From NCBI RefSeq assembly GCF_001730315.1, contig NZ_MIKC01000034.1, forward strand, positions 167,296 through 231,295: a stretch of DNA of 64,000 nucleotides, read 5' to 3'. Origin of the DNA: Enterococcus ureilyticus (GTDB lineage Bacteria > Bacillota > Bacilli > Lactobacillales > Enterococcaceae). Below, piece by piece: positions 29,479-36,965 of this stretch (its first letter is position 1; every line of letters starts with the position of its first letter). The translations under genes and the position numbers were made by a program. The notes below the pieces were generated by a model. The model ran no database searches. It saw nothing but the letters and a program-made list of their open reading frames with translations, and was not told the DNA's origin.

Positions 29479-30180
29479 ATGTCAAATGAAGTATCACGTG
29501 TTTTATTGATCGAAGATGATGTGAGTATTGCGGAATTACAAAAAGATTATCTAGAAATCAATCGTATCGAAGCTGAGATTGCTAATGATGGACTGATTGG
29601 GTTAAATCGAGCCCTAAATGAACCATTTGATTTGATCGTGATCGATATTATGTTGCCTTCAATGGATGGCTTTGAGATTTGTCGCAGGATTCGGGAGCAG
29701 AAAAATATTCCTTTAATGATTGTTTCAGCGAAAAAAGAAGATATCGATAAAGTCAGAGGATTAGGATTAGGTGCAGATGATTATATGACCAAGCCGTTTA
29801 GTCCAAGTGAATTAGTCGCCCGCGTGCAAGCTCATATCAAACGCTATCAACAATTGACTCGCTCTGATCAAATCAACGATATCATAGAAAGGGGGCAGAT
29901 CATGATTGATAAACAGGCTCGTCGTGTATTTGTCCTAGGAAAAGAGATTCTTTTTCCTACAAAAGAATTTGATTTATTACTCTTTTTTATGGAACACCCA
30001 AATCGAGTTTGGATGAAAGAACAACTATTTCGACAAGTTTGGGAGCTAGATGAGTTGGATAGTGATATTTATACTGTTGTGGTACATGTTGGACGGATCA
30101 GAGAGAAACTGAAAAAAGGGAAGTTATCAGAAATTCCGATAGAAACAATTTGGGGTAGTGGTTATCGTTTTAATGCTTAA
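29479..30180 (+). CDS. OmpR-family response regulator
   Basis: This 233-residue regulator has a receiver domain with the acidic pair in LIEDD, phospho-acceptor Asp56 in LIVIDIMLP and Lys105 in MTKPF, and a C-terminal winged helix (FPTKEFDLLLFFMEHPNRVW, then DSDIYTVVVHVGRIREKL). GAGGAGG lies inside the end of the kinase gene. Its targets are likely direct repeats with 11-base spacing, which are seen at 31284 and at the two TGTTTATA boxes; the assignment is inference. Confidence 0.95.
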   Translation: MSNEVSRVLLIEDDVSIAELQKDYLEINRIEAEIANDGLIGLNRALNEPFDLIVIDIMLPSMDGFEICRRIREQKNIPLMIVSAKKEDIDKVRGLGLGADDYMTKPFSPSELVARVQAHIKRYQQLTRSDQINDIIERGQIMIDKQARRVFVLGKEILFPTKEFDLLLFFMEHPNRVWMKEQLFRQVWELDELDSDIYTVVVHVGRIREKLKKGKLSEIPIETIWGSGYRFNA

Positions 30181-30204
30181 AACTAAATAAAAAGGAGAAA
30201 CGCT

Positions 30205-31251
30205 ATGAAAAAAAGTCATCTACTCGTTGTCCTTTTTCTTGGCAGTATAATCGGACTTGTTGGCTGTAAACCAGATCAGAAAAAGGCTACAGAGCAATCT
30301 AGCGCAGCCTCCAGACCAGCACTTTTTACTCCGTCTTCATCCGAGCCTATTGCTTCAAGTGAAGACGTAAAGGAGCAAAAAGAGAATGAACTGAGTTTTG
30401 AAGGCACATCGTACAACTATGATGTCGTCACTGGAGCGACTCAAACAACATTTGGCTCAAATCCAAAACCACTTTATACATACGAAGAAAAATTAAAGCA
30501 AATGTTTTGGTCAAATCAACCGCCTTTAGGATTGATGACAGGAAATTATTATACAAATGAAGGCTATTTTGATGTAGGCAATAAAGGGATCGTGGAAATC
30601 ATTACCGATGATACAAGTAAAATCATCAATGTTGAATTTAATGAGTACGGAGCAGAAAATTATTATGAGTCAAAGTATTCTGGCGCGAACAAACGTCTGT
30701 CTGACTATGCTTTTTTCCAAGCCCAAAATCCAAGAACAGATTCAACCTTAGTAACGGTCGTTAATGGTATCACATTTGTAGAAAAACAAATGCGGGAAGA
30801 AAATCGGATCGTTGGCAATTTTGAAACGGTAAGAGGCTCATCAACCACTGCTAGACAAGGCTTGATGACGATTGCTGCAGAATTAGAAGAAGACATCAAG
30901 CAACCGTCAAAGACAAAATATATTGGCTATGCCGAAGATTTTGGCAATGGATTGATCGGTAGATTACAGTTGACTGTGACAGGTGGGAAAATTGATAGCG
31001 CCCGTTACGATGAATACTTTGCGGATCAACCTGAAAAAATCAGTGAGGATCAATTGAAGCAGTATTATCGACAGTCAAAATATTTTTCATTGACTTACAA
31101 TGAAGCAACGAATGATGATTTTATTCGTTTTGCGGATGCCTTGACCAAATCGATTGTTGATAAACAGACGTTAGCAATCGATACACATGAATTAACACAA
31201 CATCCCTCATTTTCAAACTATCAAAAGTTGAGTGAACAGATAGATCTTTAA
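30205..31251 (+). CDS. FMN_bind-like lipoprotein next to the two-component system
   Basis: This 348-residue lipoprotein (lipobox LVGC, Cys21) carries DVVTGAT at residues 73-79, which matches the D-x-x-S/T-G-A-T motif where ApbE-type transferases attach FMN to Thr. A second, degenerate version (ETVRGSSTTARQGL) lies near residue 210, after a segment laid out like an FMN_bind domain (GYFDVGNKGIVEIITDD). A third similar segment (GLIGRLQLTVTGGKIDSARY) follows. It may be an electron-carrying surface lipoprotein of the PplA kind; equally the domains may have kept the fold and lost the flavin. It lies 24 bases after the response regulator gene, with AAAGGAG ahead of the ATG. Confidence 0.6.
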   Translation: MKKSHLLVVLFLGSIIGLVGCKPDQKKATEQSSAASRPALFTPSSSEPIASSEDVKEQKENELSFEGTSYNYDVVTGATQTTFGSNPKPLYTYEEKLKQMFWSNQPPLGLMTGNYYTNEGYFDVGNKGIVEIITDDTSKIINVEFNEYGAENYYESKYSGANKRLSDYAFFQAQNPRTDSTLVTVVNGITFVEKQMREENRIVGNFETVRGSSTTARQGLMTIAAELEEDIKQPSKTKYIGYAEDFGNGLIGRLQLTVTGGKIDSARYDEYFADQPEKISEDQLKQYYRQSKYFSLTYNEATNDDFIRFADALTKSIVDKQTLAIDTHELTQHPSFSNYQKLSEQIDL

Positions 31252-31283
31252 GCGCATCAAACAACTAAATGAGACAGCGATTT

Positions 31284-31319
31284 TTTTGACACACTTTTGA
31301 CATATTTTTCTTCTATACT
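31284..31319 (+). promoter_or_regulatory. TTTTGACA direct repeat and -10 of the SHOCT protein gene
   Basis: TTTTGACA occurs at 31284 and 31295, 11 bases apart, followed by TATACT at 31314-31319. Neither copy is 17 bases from the -10, so they look like regulator sites rather than a plain -35. Confidence 0.55.
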
Positions 31320-31347
31320 GAGTAAAAATCAGTGAGGAGTGATTATT

Positions 31348-31626
31348 ATGGGCTATTGTTCAAATGTTTTCAGCGGAAGTCGAGGAATGATGAGAGGTGG
31401 GATGTTTGGTATGGGGTTTCTTTGGTGGATCGTGCTGGCTATCGTGATTATTGGTGTAGTTTATTTTTTAAGAAATCGATCAAATCAACAAACGATGTCA
31501 AGTCCATCAACGTATCAAGACACAACCAGTCAAGCCTCTCACTTTTCGGTGTTGGATGAAGAATTTGCAAAAGGAAATCTTACAGAAGAAGAGTATTTGC
31601 ACAAGAAAGAAGTATTAAAAAAATAG
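31348..31626 (+). CDS. Small SHOCT-domain membrane protein
   Basis: This 92-residue protein has a Gly/Met-rich N-terminus (RGMMRGGMFGMG), one membrane helix (about 23-44) and a C-terminal SHOCT motif (VLDEEFAKGNLTEEEYLHKK), a short helix pair often found at protein ends and thought to mediate oligomerisation. The ATG at 31348 is chosen because GAGGAG lies 8-9 bases upstream; the frame's GTG at 31339 touches that site. It has its own promoter with direct repeats and a terminator shared with the convergent UvrA-like gene. Confidence 0.8.
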   Translation: MGYCSNVFSGSRGMMRGGMFGMGFLWWIVLAIVIIGVVYFLRNRSNQQTMSSPSTYQDTTSQASHFSVLDEEFAKGNLTEEEYLHKKEVLKK

Positions 31627-31629
31627 AAA

Positions 31630-31672
31630 AAGCCGAAAAGCTGCGAATCAATATGCAGCTTTTCGGTTTTTT
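31630..31672. terminator. Two-way terminator
   Basis: CCGAAAAGCTGC (31633-31644) pairs with GCAGCTTTTCGG (31655-31666), with A and T runs outside, between convergent genes. Confidence 0.85.
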
Positions 31673-31682
31673 CTAATGAGAA

Positions 31683-33905
31683 TTATAGAAATTTTCCAGT
31701 GATTGATGTGCTACAATTTACAGCCTGAAGCGGAAGACCTTCAAAGATGATCTGGCCCCCTTTTTTTCCGGAACCTGGTCCAAACTCAATCATCCAATCT
31801 GCGAGGCGAATCAACTCTGTATTGTGCTCAATGACTAAAAGTGTGTTGCCCTTTTGAAGTAAGGTATCAAAAACATTGAGTAACGCTTGAACGTCTTGCC
31901 TACTCAGTCCTGTTGTTGGCTCATCTAAAATGATATACTTGTTTTCACATTCAAGATGACATGCTAATTTCAAACGTTGTAATTCTCCACCAGACAAGGT
32001 ATCTAGCGTTTGCCCCAATGTGAGATAACCTAAACCAATCGCACGCAGCCAACCGAACTGTTTCGAAATGTTCGGTTGATTTGCAAAAAAAGCACAACCA
32101 TCTTCAATAGATAGTGCAAGTAATTCTACGATGTTTTTTCCTCTATAAGTATAAGCTAAGACATCTTGGTGGTACTTCGTTCCTTGACAGGCTTCACAAG
32201 TACTGCGGATTGGATCGAGAAAAGCCAGTTCTGTTTCAATAAATCCTTTCCCTTTACACGTAGGACAAGCGCCTTTACCATTGAAACTAAAATAACTTGC
32301 CGCAATATGATTTTTTTGACTATATAGTTTACGAATCTGATCAAACAAGCCGATAAATGAAACCACAGTCGACCGGCGACTAGTACGTAGACTTTTTTGT
32401 GTAACGTAAAAAATGTCTTCCTCATATTTTTCCTGCACAGCGCGAGCAAATGAACTTTTTCCAGAGCCTGCCACTCCTGTGATAGCAATTAACTGTTGCT
32501 CAGGTAAGGCTACTGAAAGATGGTCCACATTATTCTTTGAAATATTTTCTGCTAAAAAAAACGTATCTGTCAAAGTAGTTTGGCTATTTCGCATCAATGG
32601 TTGTTGTTCTTTTTGCTTTTGTGACCATTGCTCATAATTACTAACACTGACTAGTTCTCCGCCATATCGACCAGCTTTAGGTCCTAATTCAAAAACGGTA
32701 TCCGCCAACTCTATCATAGCAAGATCATGATCAATCAATAACACTGTATTCCCCTTTTCTTTGATTGCTCGAATCAATTGACCGATTGTTCCTATGTCTT
32801 TTGGATGTAAGCCTACACTGGGTTCATCTAAAATATACATCAGGTCGGTCAAACTACTGCCAATGGAACGAATCAATTTGATTCGTTGTGATTCACCACC
32901 AGAAAGTGTACCTGTTTCTCGCGCCAAACTGAGATAATCTAAACCGACCTGACAAAGATAATCTAACTGTTGCAAAACAGTTTGGACGATTTGTTTAATC
33001 CCTTCTTCTGTTAAACTACGCAAAAATCCACGTAATTCACCTAATTGCATCGCCAAACATTCACCAAGATGGACGCCGTTGATTTTACAAGATAAAGCCT
33101 GCTGATTTAAACGATAGCCTTGACAGGTAGGGCATTGTTTCTGTGTTGTCACACGTTGAACTTCTGGTAAATAACGACGATAACTTTTTGAAGGATTCTC
33201 AATAAAGGTCTGAGTGATCCGCGGAATCAATCCTTGATAAGTCGCTGATTTGTACCAACCTGAACGTGGCTTAGGAGGTTTGAATTCTTCTGAATATAAC
33301 AACAAGGATAGCTCTTTTTTTGTGAAATCTTTCAAGCACTTATCATTATCGAACAATCCTGAATCGACATAACGTTTCCAACGATAACTACCAGGCTCAA
33401 AAGTAGGAAAACAAATCGCACCATCATTTAAGGAGCATTTATAATCAAGTAACTCATTTAAATGAAATTCAGTAACAACGCCTAAACCCGAGCAGGATTT
33501 GCACATACCGGTAGGACTATTAAAAGAGAACAGATCTGAAAAACCAACAAACGGCTGACCAAACCGAGAAAATAGTAAACGTAAGGTGGGGTTGATATCG
33601 GTTGCTGTGCCAATTGTTGAACGCCGATTTTCTCCTAAAGCTTTTTGATTGACAATCACAGCAGGTGAAAGCTGTTGAATTGAGTCAACAATGGGTGCTT
33701 CTAAATGAGGCATTCGATTGCGGATATAGCTTGGATACGTATCATTCATTTGGCGCTGCGCTTCAGCCGCGATGGTATTAAAAACCAGTGAAGATTTTCC
33801 AGAACCAGAAACACCGACAAAAGCATTGATGTTGTGTTTATTGATTGTGAGATCGATATTCTTTAAATTCCTAGTGCGAGCGCCGCGAATTTTGATTTGA
33901 CTCAT
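31683..33905 (-). CDS. UvrA-like ABC ATPase (UvrA2 type)
   Basis: This 740-residue protein has two ABC ATPase units: Walker A GVSGSGKSS (31-39) and GVAGSGKSS, signatures LSGGESQRIKL and LSGGELQRLKL, and zinc-finger pairs (CKSCSG, CPTCQG, CPTCKG, CEACQG). It is about 200 residues shorter than the repair UvrA (about 940) and lacks most of the UvrB-interaction region, as in UvrA2/drug-resistance UvrA homologues, which bind DNA and are linked to tolerance of intercalating or DNA-damaging compounds. The second ATG of the frame (33905) is chosen because AAAGGAGG is correctly spaced for it. It is divergent from a WYL regulator. Confidence 0.88.
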   Translation of the reverse strand: MSQIKIRGARTRNLKNIDLTINKHNINAFVGVSGSGKSSLVFNTIAAEAQRQMNDTYPSYIRNRMPHLEAPIVDSIQQLSPAVIVNQKALGENRRSTIGTATDINPTLRLLFSRFGQPFVGFSDLFSFNSPTGMCKSCSGLGVVTEFHLNELLDYKCSLNDGAICFPTFEPGSYRWKRYVDSGLFDNDKCLKDFTKKELSLLLYSEEFKPPKPRSGWYKSATYQGLIPRITQTFIENPSKSYRRYLPEVQRVTTQKQCPTCQGYRLNQQALSCKINGVHLGECLAMQLGELRGFLRSLTEEGIKQIVQTVLQQLDYLCQVGLDYLSLARETGTLSGGESQRIKLIRSIGSSLTDLMYILDEPSVGLHPKDIGTIGQLIRAIKEKGNTVLLIDHDLAMIELADTVFELGPKAGRYGGELVSVSNYEQWSQKQKEQQPLMRNSQTTLTDTFFLAENISKNNVDHLSVALPEQQLIAITGVAGSGKSSFARAVQEKYEEDIFYVTQKSLRTSRRSTVVSFIGLFDQIRKLYSQKNHIAASYFSFNGKGACPTCKGKGFIETELAFLDPIRSTCEACQGTKYHQDVLAYTYRGKNIVELLALSIEDGCAFFANQPNISKQFGWLRAIGLGYLTLGQTLDTLSGGELQRLKLACHLECENKYIILDEPTTGLSRQDVQALLNVFDTLLQKGNTLLVIEHNTELIRLADWMIEFGPGSGKKGGQIIFEGLPLQAVNCSTSITGKFL

Positions 33906-33972
33906 GTTCATTCCTCCTTTACCATAAGTATAAACATTTAATATGACATAATTTGTCAGTTTATAGAAAGAA

Positions 33973-34914
33973 GTGAGAAGAATAAAAAAAGAAGCGCTCT
34001 TATATAATATGTTATGGTATATTCAAAACAAAAAAGAATTTACCGCACAAGAATTGGCTGATCAGTTCCAGTTATCCGTCCGTAGTATATATCGGTATAT
34101 TTCTGATCTAGCTGATTTAGGTTTGTATATTGAATCAAAGAAAGGTCGAAATGGCGGATTTAGTGTATTAGAAAATCAGATTTTACCCCCTGTTCTTTTC
34201 ACCGAAAATGAACTGTTTTCGTTGTATTTTGCAATCCAGTCGTTGGCGGATTATGGTGACTTCCCTTTTAAGGTCAATACGATTACAGCAAGAGAAAAGT
34301 TAGTAGAAGTTGTCTCAAAAAGTGTGCAACAAAAACTACTTAAACTGTCCGATCATTTTCGAATTGCAGTACCGAAACAAGCTGTTTCTACGCCCTATCT
34401 AAATGAACTGATCACAGCAGCTTTAGATTATCAAGTGGTTCGAATCGAGTACCATTCAATTAAAAAGGTTTCTAAAAAAACGATAGAACCAATCGGAATT
34501 TATGCTAGTAATGGACTTTGGTATTTATTTGCTTTGGATCAGACAATAAAGGAAGCAAGGCATTTTCGTATTGATCGCATTAAGAAGCTGGAAATTACGG
34601 AAGAATATTTTGACCCTTCTATTCGGCTAAAAGAAATCGAAACCGAATACCTACCGCAAAAACCATTGAAACTTGTGGCGCATTTGAGTGACAAAGGAGC
34701 AAAACAATGTTTAGAAAACCGTTATTTACACAGTGGTGTTCAAAAAAATGAAACGGGCGGATCAGAGCTTTCAATGTCTATCAGTCAATCAGATATTGAA
34801 TTTACAGCAGAATTTTTTCTGTTATTAGGAAAAGAAGCGCAGGTAAAAGAACCAGCAGAACTTGTAATGTTGCTTAAAGAAAAAATAGAAGAATTACGTA
34901 AACTCTATAACTAA
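33973..34914 (+). CDS. WYL-domain transcriptional regulator
   Basis: This 313-residue protein has an N-terminal DeoR-like winged helix (FTAQELADQFQLSVRSIYRY, about residues 22-41) and a WYL domain (PIGIYASNGLWYLFALD) followed by the WCX C-terminal region. WYL regulators sense ligands such as nucleic-acid fragments and often control DNA-damage or defence genes. It is divergent from the UvrA-like gene across 67 bases and probably regulates it. The start is given as the GTG at 33973; the next Met at 34009 would cut into the helix-turn-helix region and has no clear ribosome binding site. Confidence 0.85.
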   Translation: MRRIKKEALLYNMLWYIQNKKEFTAQELADQFQLSVRSIYRYISDLADLGLYIESKKGRNGGFSVLENQILPPVLFTENELFSLYFAIQSLADYGDFPFKVNTITAREKLVEVVSKSVQQKLLKLSDHFRIAVPKQAVSTPYLNELITAALDYQVVRIEYHSIKKVSKKTIEPIGIYASNGLWYLFALDQTIKEARHFRIDRIKKLEITEEYFDPSIRLKEIETEYLPQKPLKLVAHLSDKGAKQCLENRYLHSGVQKNETGGSELSMSISQSDIEFTAEFFLLLGKEAQVKEPAELVMLLKEKIEELRKLYN

Positions 34915-35023
34915 AGGAGGAGCTGGAATTTAACGATACAGATAGAATAAAAAAGATTATGGACTAGTAAAGGAAAGTCTAGGTATGTTTGGTGTTATAA
35001 TAAAAGTAAAAGGAATGATTTTC

Positions 35024-35260
35024 ATGGACCCACTATTAAATAGTCTAATTGCTGTGATTTTACTTGCGTATCCAATCCTGTCTATCCCTTCAATTGTTAA
35101 ATCAAAACGAGACAAGGGAAAATTTTTTTCTGACTCTCGTTTTTTTATTCCTAAGCGTGTTGGCTACGGCATTGGGATAAATATGCATAATATTTATGGT
35201 TTTTTTACATTACTTTTTATTGGGGTATTATTTTTAGCTTTAGGCTGGTTTAGAATTTAA
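35024..35260 (+). CDS. Small membrane protein of unknown function
   Basis: This 78-residue protein has two hydrophobic segments (LLNSLIAVILLAYPILSI and YGFFTLLFIGVLFLALGWF) separated by a basic loop (VKSKRDKGKFF). AAAAGGA lies about 9 bases before the ATG at 35024, and a TATAAT at 34996 could be its -10. I do not recognise the family. Confidence 0.6.
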   Translation: MDPLLNSLIAVILLAYPILSIPSIVKSKRDKGKFFSDSRFFIPKRVGYGIGINMHNIYGFFTLLFIGVLFLALGWFRI

Positions 35261-35437
35261 ATAAACGAAAAGCCAATCACCAAACGTATTTAAGAAACAA
35301 ATTCTTGTTCTTAGCGGATTGTTCTGTTTCATAGAATTGTTAGTTTGTTTCATTTTACTTATTGTTCATACATTCTTTTTTTAATTTTAAACACATGCTT
35401 TTCTCATTTTTTTCTTTTTTTTTAGTGGATAATAGAT
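35261..35437. other. T-rich intergenic region
   Basis: No gene is visible. It is very T-rich on the plus strand between 35340 and 35425. Confidence 0.5.
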
Positions 35438-35461
35438 TATACTATAAGGATAATAATTATC
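35438..35461 (+). promoter_or_regulatory. -10 and Fur-like palindrome ahead of the transporter/amidohydrolase operon
   Basis: TATACT (35438-35443) is followed five bases later by the perfect palindrome GATAATAATTATC (35449-35461), which equals the core of the Fur-family 7-1-7 box (TGATAATNATTATCA) apart from the outermost pair. A repressor bound here would cover the transcription start. Confidence 0.55.
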
Positions 35462-35468
35462 TTTTTAG

Positions 35469-35706
35469 ACCTAAGCTCGTTTGAATTTTTTTCTGTAACG
35501 AGTTAGGAACTCTGATGAAGCTATATGTTGGAGTTGAACATTGTCGTTCAGAGGAACCAAAACGAGCCCTTATCGCTTTTATTATTATCTAGCTATATGG
35601 GCTAAGTTCTCGGAAAAAAGATAAAAATTGAATGCGACAAAAAAGCGTCACAGTCAATTTTTCCTATTTTTCAGAGGAACCAAAACGAGACCTTATCGCT
35701 TTTATA
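35469..35706 (+). promoter_or_regulatory. Structured leader with a duplicated 35-nt element
   Basis: A first hairpin pairs CCTAA-CTCGTT (35470-35481) with AACGAG-TTAGG (35497-35507). TCAGAGGAACCAAAACGAG, continuing into CCTTATCGCTTTTAT, occurs at 35548-35582 and again at 35671-35705 with one mismatch. AACGAG within each copy could also pair with the CTCGTT of the first hairpin. AAAAATTGA..TCAATTTTT around 35625-35662 forms a terminator-like stem. AGCTATATG is also repeated (35519, 35591). The second copy ends just before the ribosome binding site. It matches no riboswitch class I know. Confidence 0.55.
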
Positions 35707-35719
35707 TGAAGGAGGACAC

Positions 35720-36919
35720 ATGGAGAAAAAGGAAACAAAGAAAACTGGGTTGTTACTAGTTGCATTATTTTTAGGGTATACTATGGTTTATATTGATAAG
35801 CTTTCGGTGGGGTATTCACTGATTCCAATTTCAACAGAATTTGGGTTAGAGCCTGCGGCAAAAGGGATGATCATGAGTGCTTTTTTCTTAGGATATGCTA
35901 TTATGCAGATTCCGATGGGCTTAGTGATCAATAAGGTTGGTTCACGAATTGTTTTAATAGGTTCTGTGTTAGGAATGGGCTTATTTTCATTCTTATTTGG
36001 ATTTGGCACCTCATTAATTATGTTTATGTCGGTGCGTTTTTTAACGGGATTCTTGGCACACTCAGGTTATGCTTCGTCTGCTAGTAAAGAAGTCACGATG
36101 AATTTTCCACCTGAAAAGCGCACCTTTGCGCAAGGAATCTTACTTTCTTCTTCTGGAGTAGCAGGGTTTATCGGACCATTAGCTTTATCACCGATCATTA
36201 CTAATGCAGGATGGAAAAATGCGTATCTGATTTTAACCGTATTAGCTGTTGTGATTGCTATTTTCTTAATTATCGCTATACCTAGAAATGAAAAAAAACA
36301 AGAAAAAGCAGAAGCTATTGCAACAAAAACAGATAAAATTTCAATTTTAGTGATTTGGTCTGATATACGGGTTTGGATTTTATTTTTAAGTTCATTTTTC
36401 ATCAACTGTTTATTATATGGACTTTCAAGTTGGGTGCCTAGTTTCTTGACTGGAGAACGTGGGTTGGACTTAAATGGTGCGGCTGTAATCAGCAGTGTTG
36501 GTGGGTTGTTTATGTTGATTGGCTCAATCGGCGGTAGTTATGTTGTCGGACGTTTTTTCCAACATAAGGAAAAAGCAGTTGTGGCGATTACAGCTATTTT
36601 AGGCACATTTTCTGCATTTGGGTCCTATTATATTGGAAACCTGGTCTTACTATCGATCGTTATGGGCTTAGCGAATTTCTTTTTAATTATTTCATTTGTC
36701 ACTATGATGAGTATTCCATTACGAATTTTCGAAGGAGCTAAATTTGCTCCAAGTTATGGGACACTTGCAACAGGAGGGATTCTTGGTGGATTTGTTTCAC
36801 CAACGCTGATTGGAAAATTAGTTGAATTGTCTAATGGGCAATACATTTCAACCTTTATTTTCTTTTTAGTTGTCGGCTTGTTGACAGCTGTGACGATAAT
36901 GTTTATCAAACAAAAATAA
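35720..36919 (+). CDS. MFS transporter
   Basis: This 399-residue major facilitator superfamily protein has twelve predicted helices and a short central loop with a Lys/Glu-rich stretch near residue 200. It opens LLLVALFLGYTMVYIDKLSV and has MQIPMGLVINKVGSR between helices 2 and 3. This layout resembles the anion:cation symporter subgroup (hexuronate, phthalate and acyl-amino-acid type carriers). GAAGGAGG precedes the ATG. The next gene, an M20 amidohydrolase, is 46 bases downstream, which suggests import of an N-acylated or amide substrate that is then hydrolysed. Confidence 0.88.
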   Translation: MEKKETKKTGLLLVALFLGYTMVYIDKLSVGYSLIPISTEFGLEPAAKGMIMSAFFLGYAIMQIPMGLVINKVGSRIVLIGSVLGMGLFSFLFGFGTSLIMFMSVRFLTGFLAHSGYASSASKEVTMNFPPEKRTFAQGILLSSSGVAGFIGPLALSPIITNAGWKNAYLILTVLAVVIAIFLIIAIPRNEKKQEKAEAIATKTDKISILVIWSDIRVWILFLSSFFINCLLYGLSSWVPSFLTGERGLDLNGAAVISSVGGLFMLIGSIGGSYVVGRFFQHKEKAVVAITAILGTFSAFGSYYIGNLVLLSIVMGLANFFLIISFVTMMSIPLRIFEGAKFAPSYGTLATGGILGGFVSPTLIGKLVELSNGQYISTFIFFLVVGLLTAVTIMFIKQK

Positions 36920-36965
36920 GCGATCTAGTTATATAGACTCGTTTTAAAATGAAGGAGGAAATACA

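Noticed and set aside
35469..35706. Leader considered as an SMK, preQ1, TPP or T-box element
   Set aside because: The conserved core sequences of these classes are absent, and the downstream genes do not fit them.
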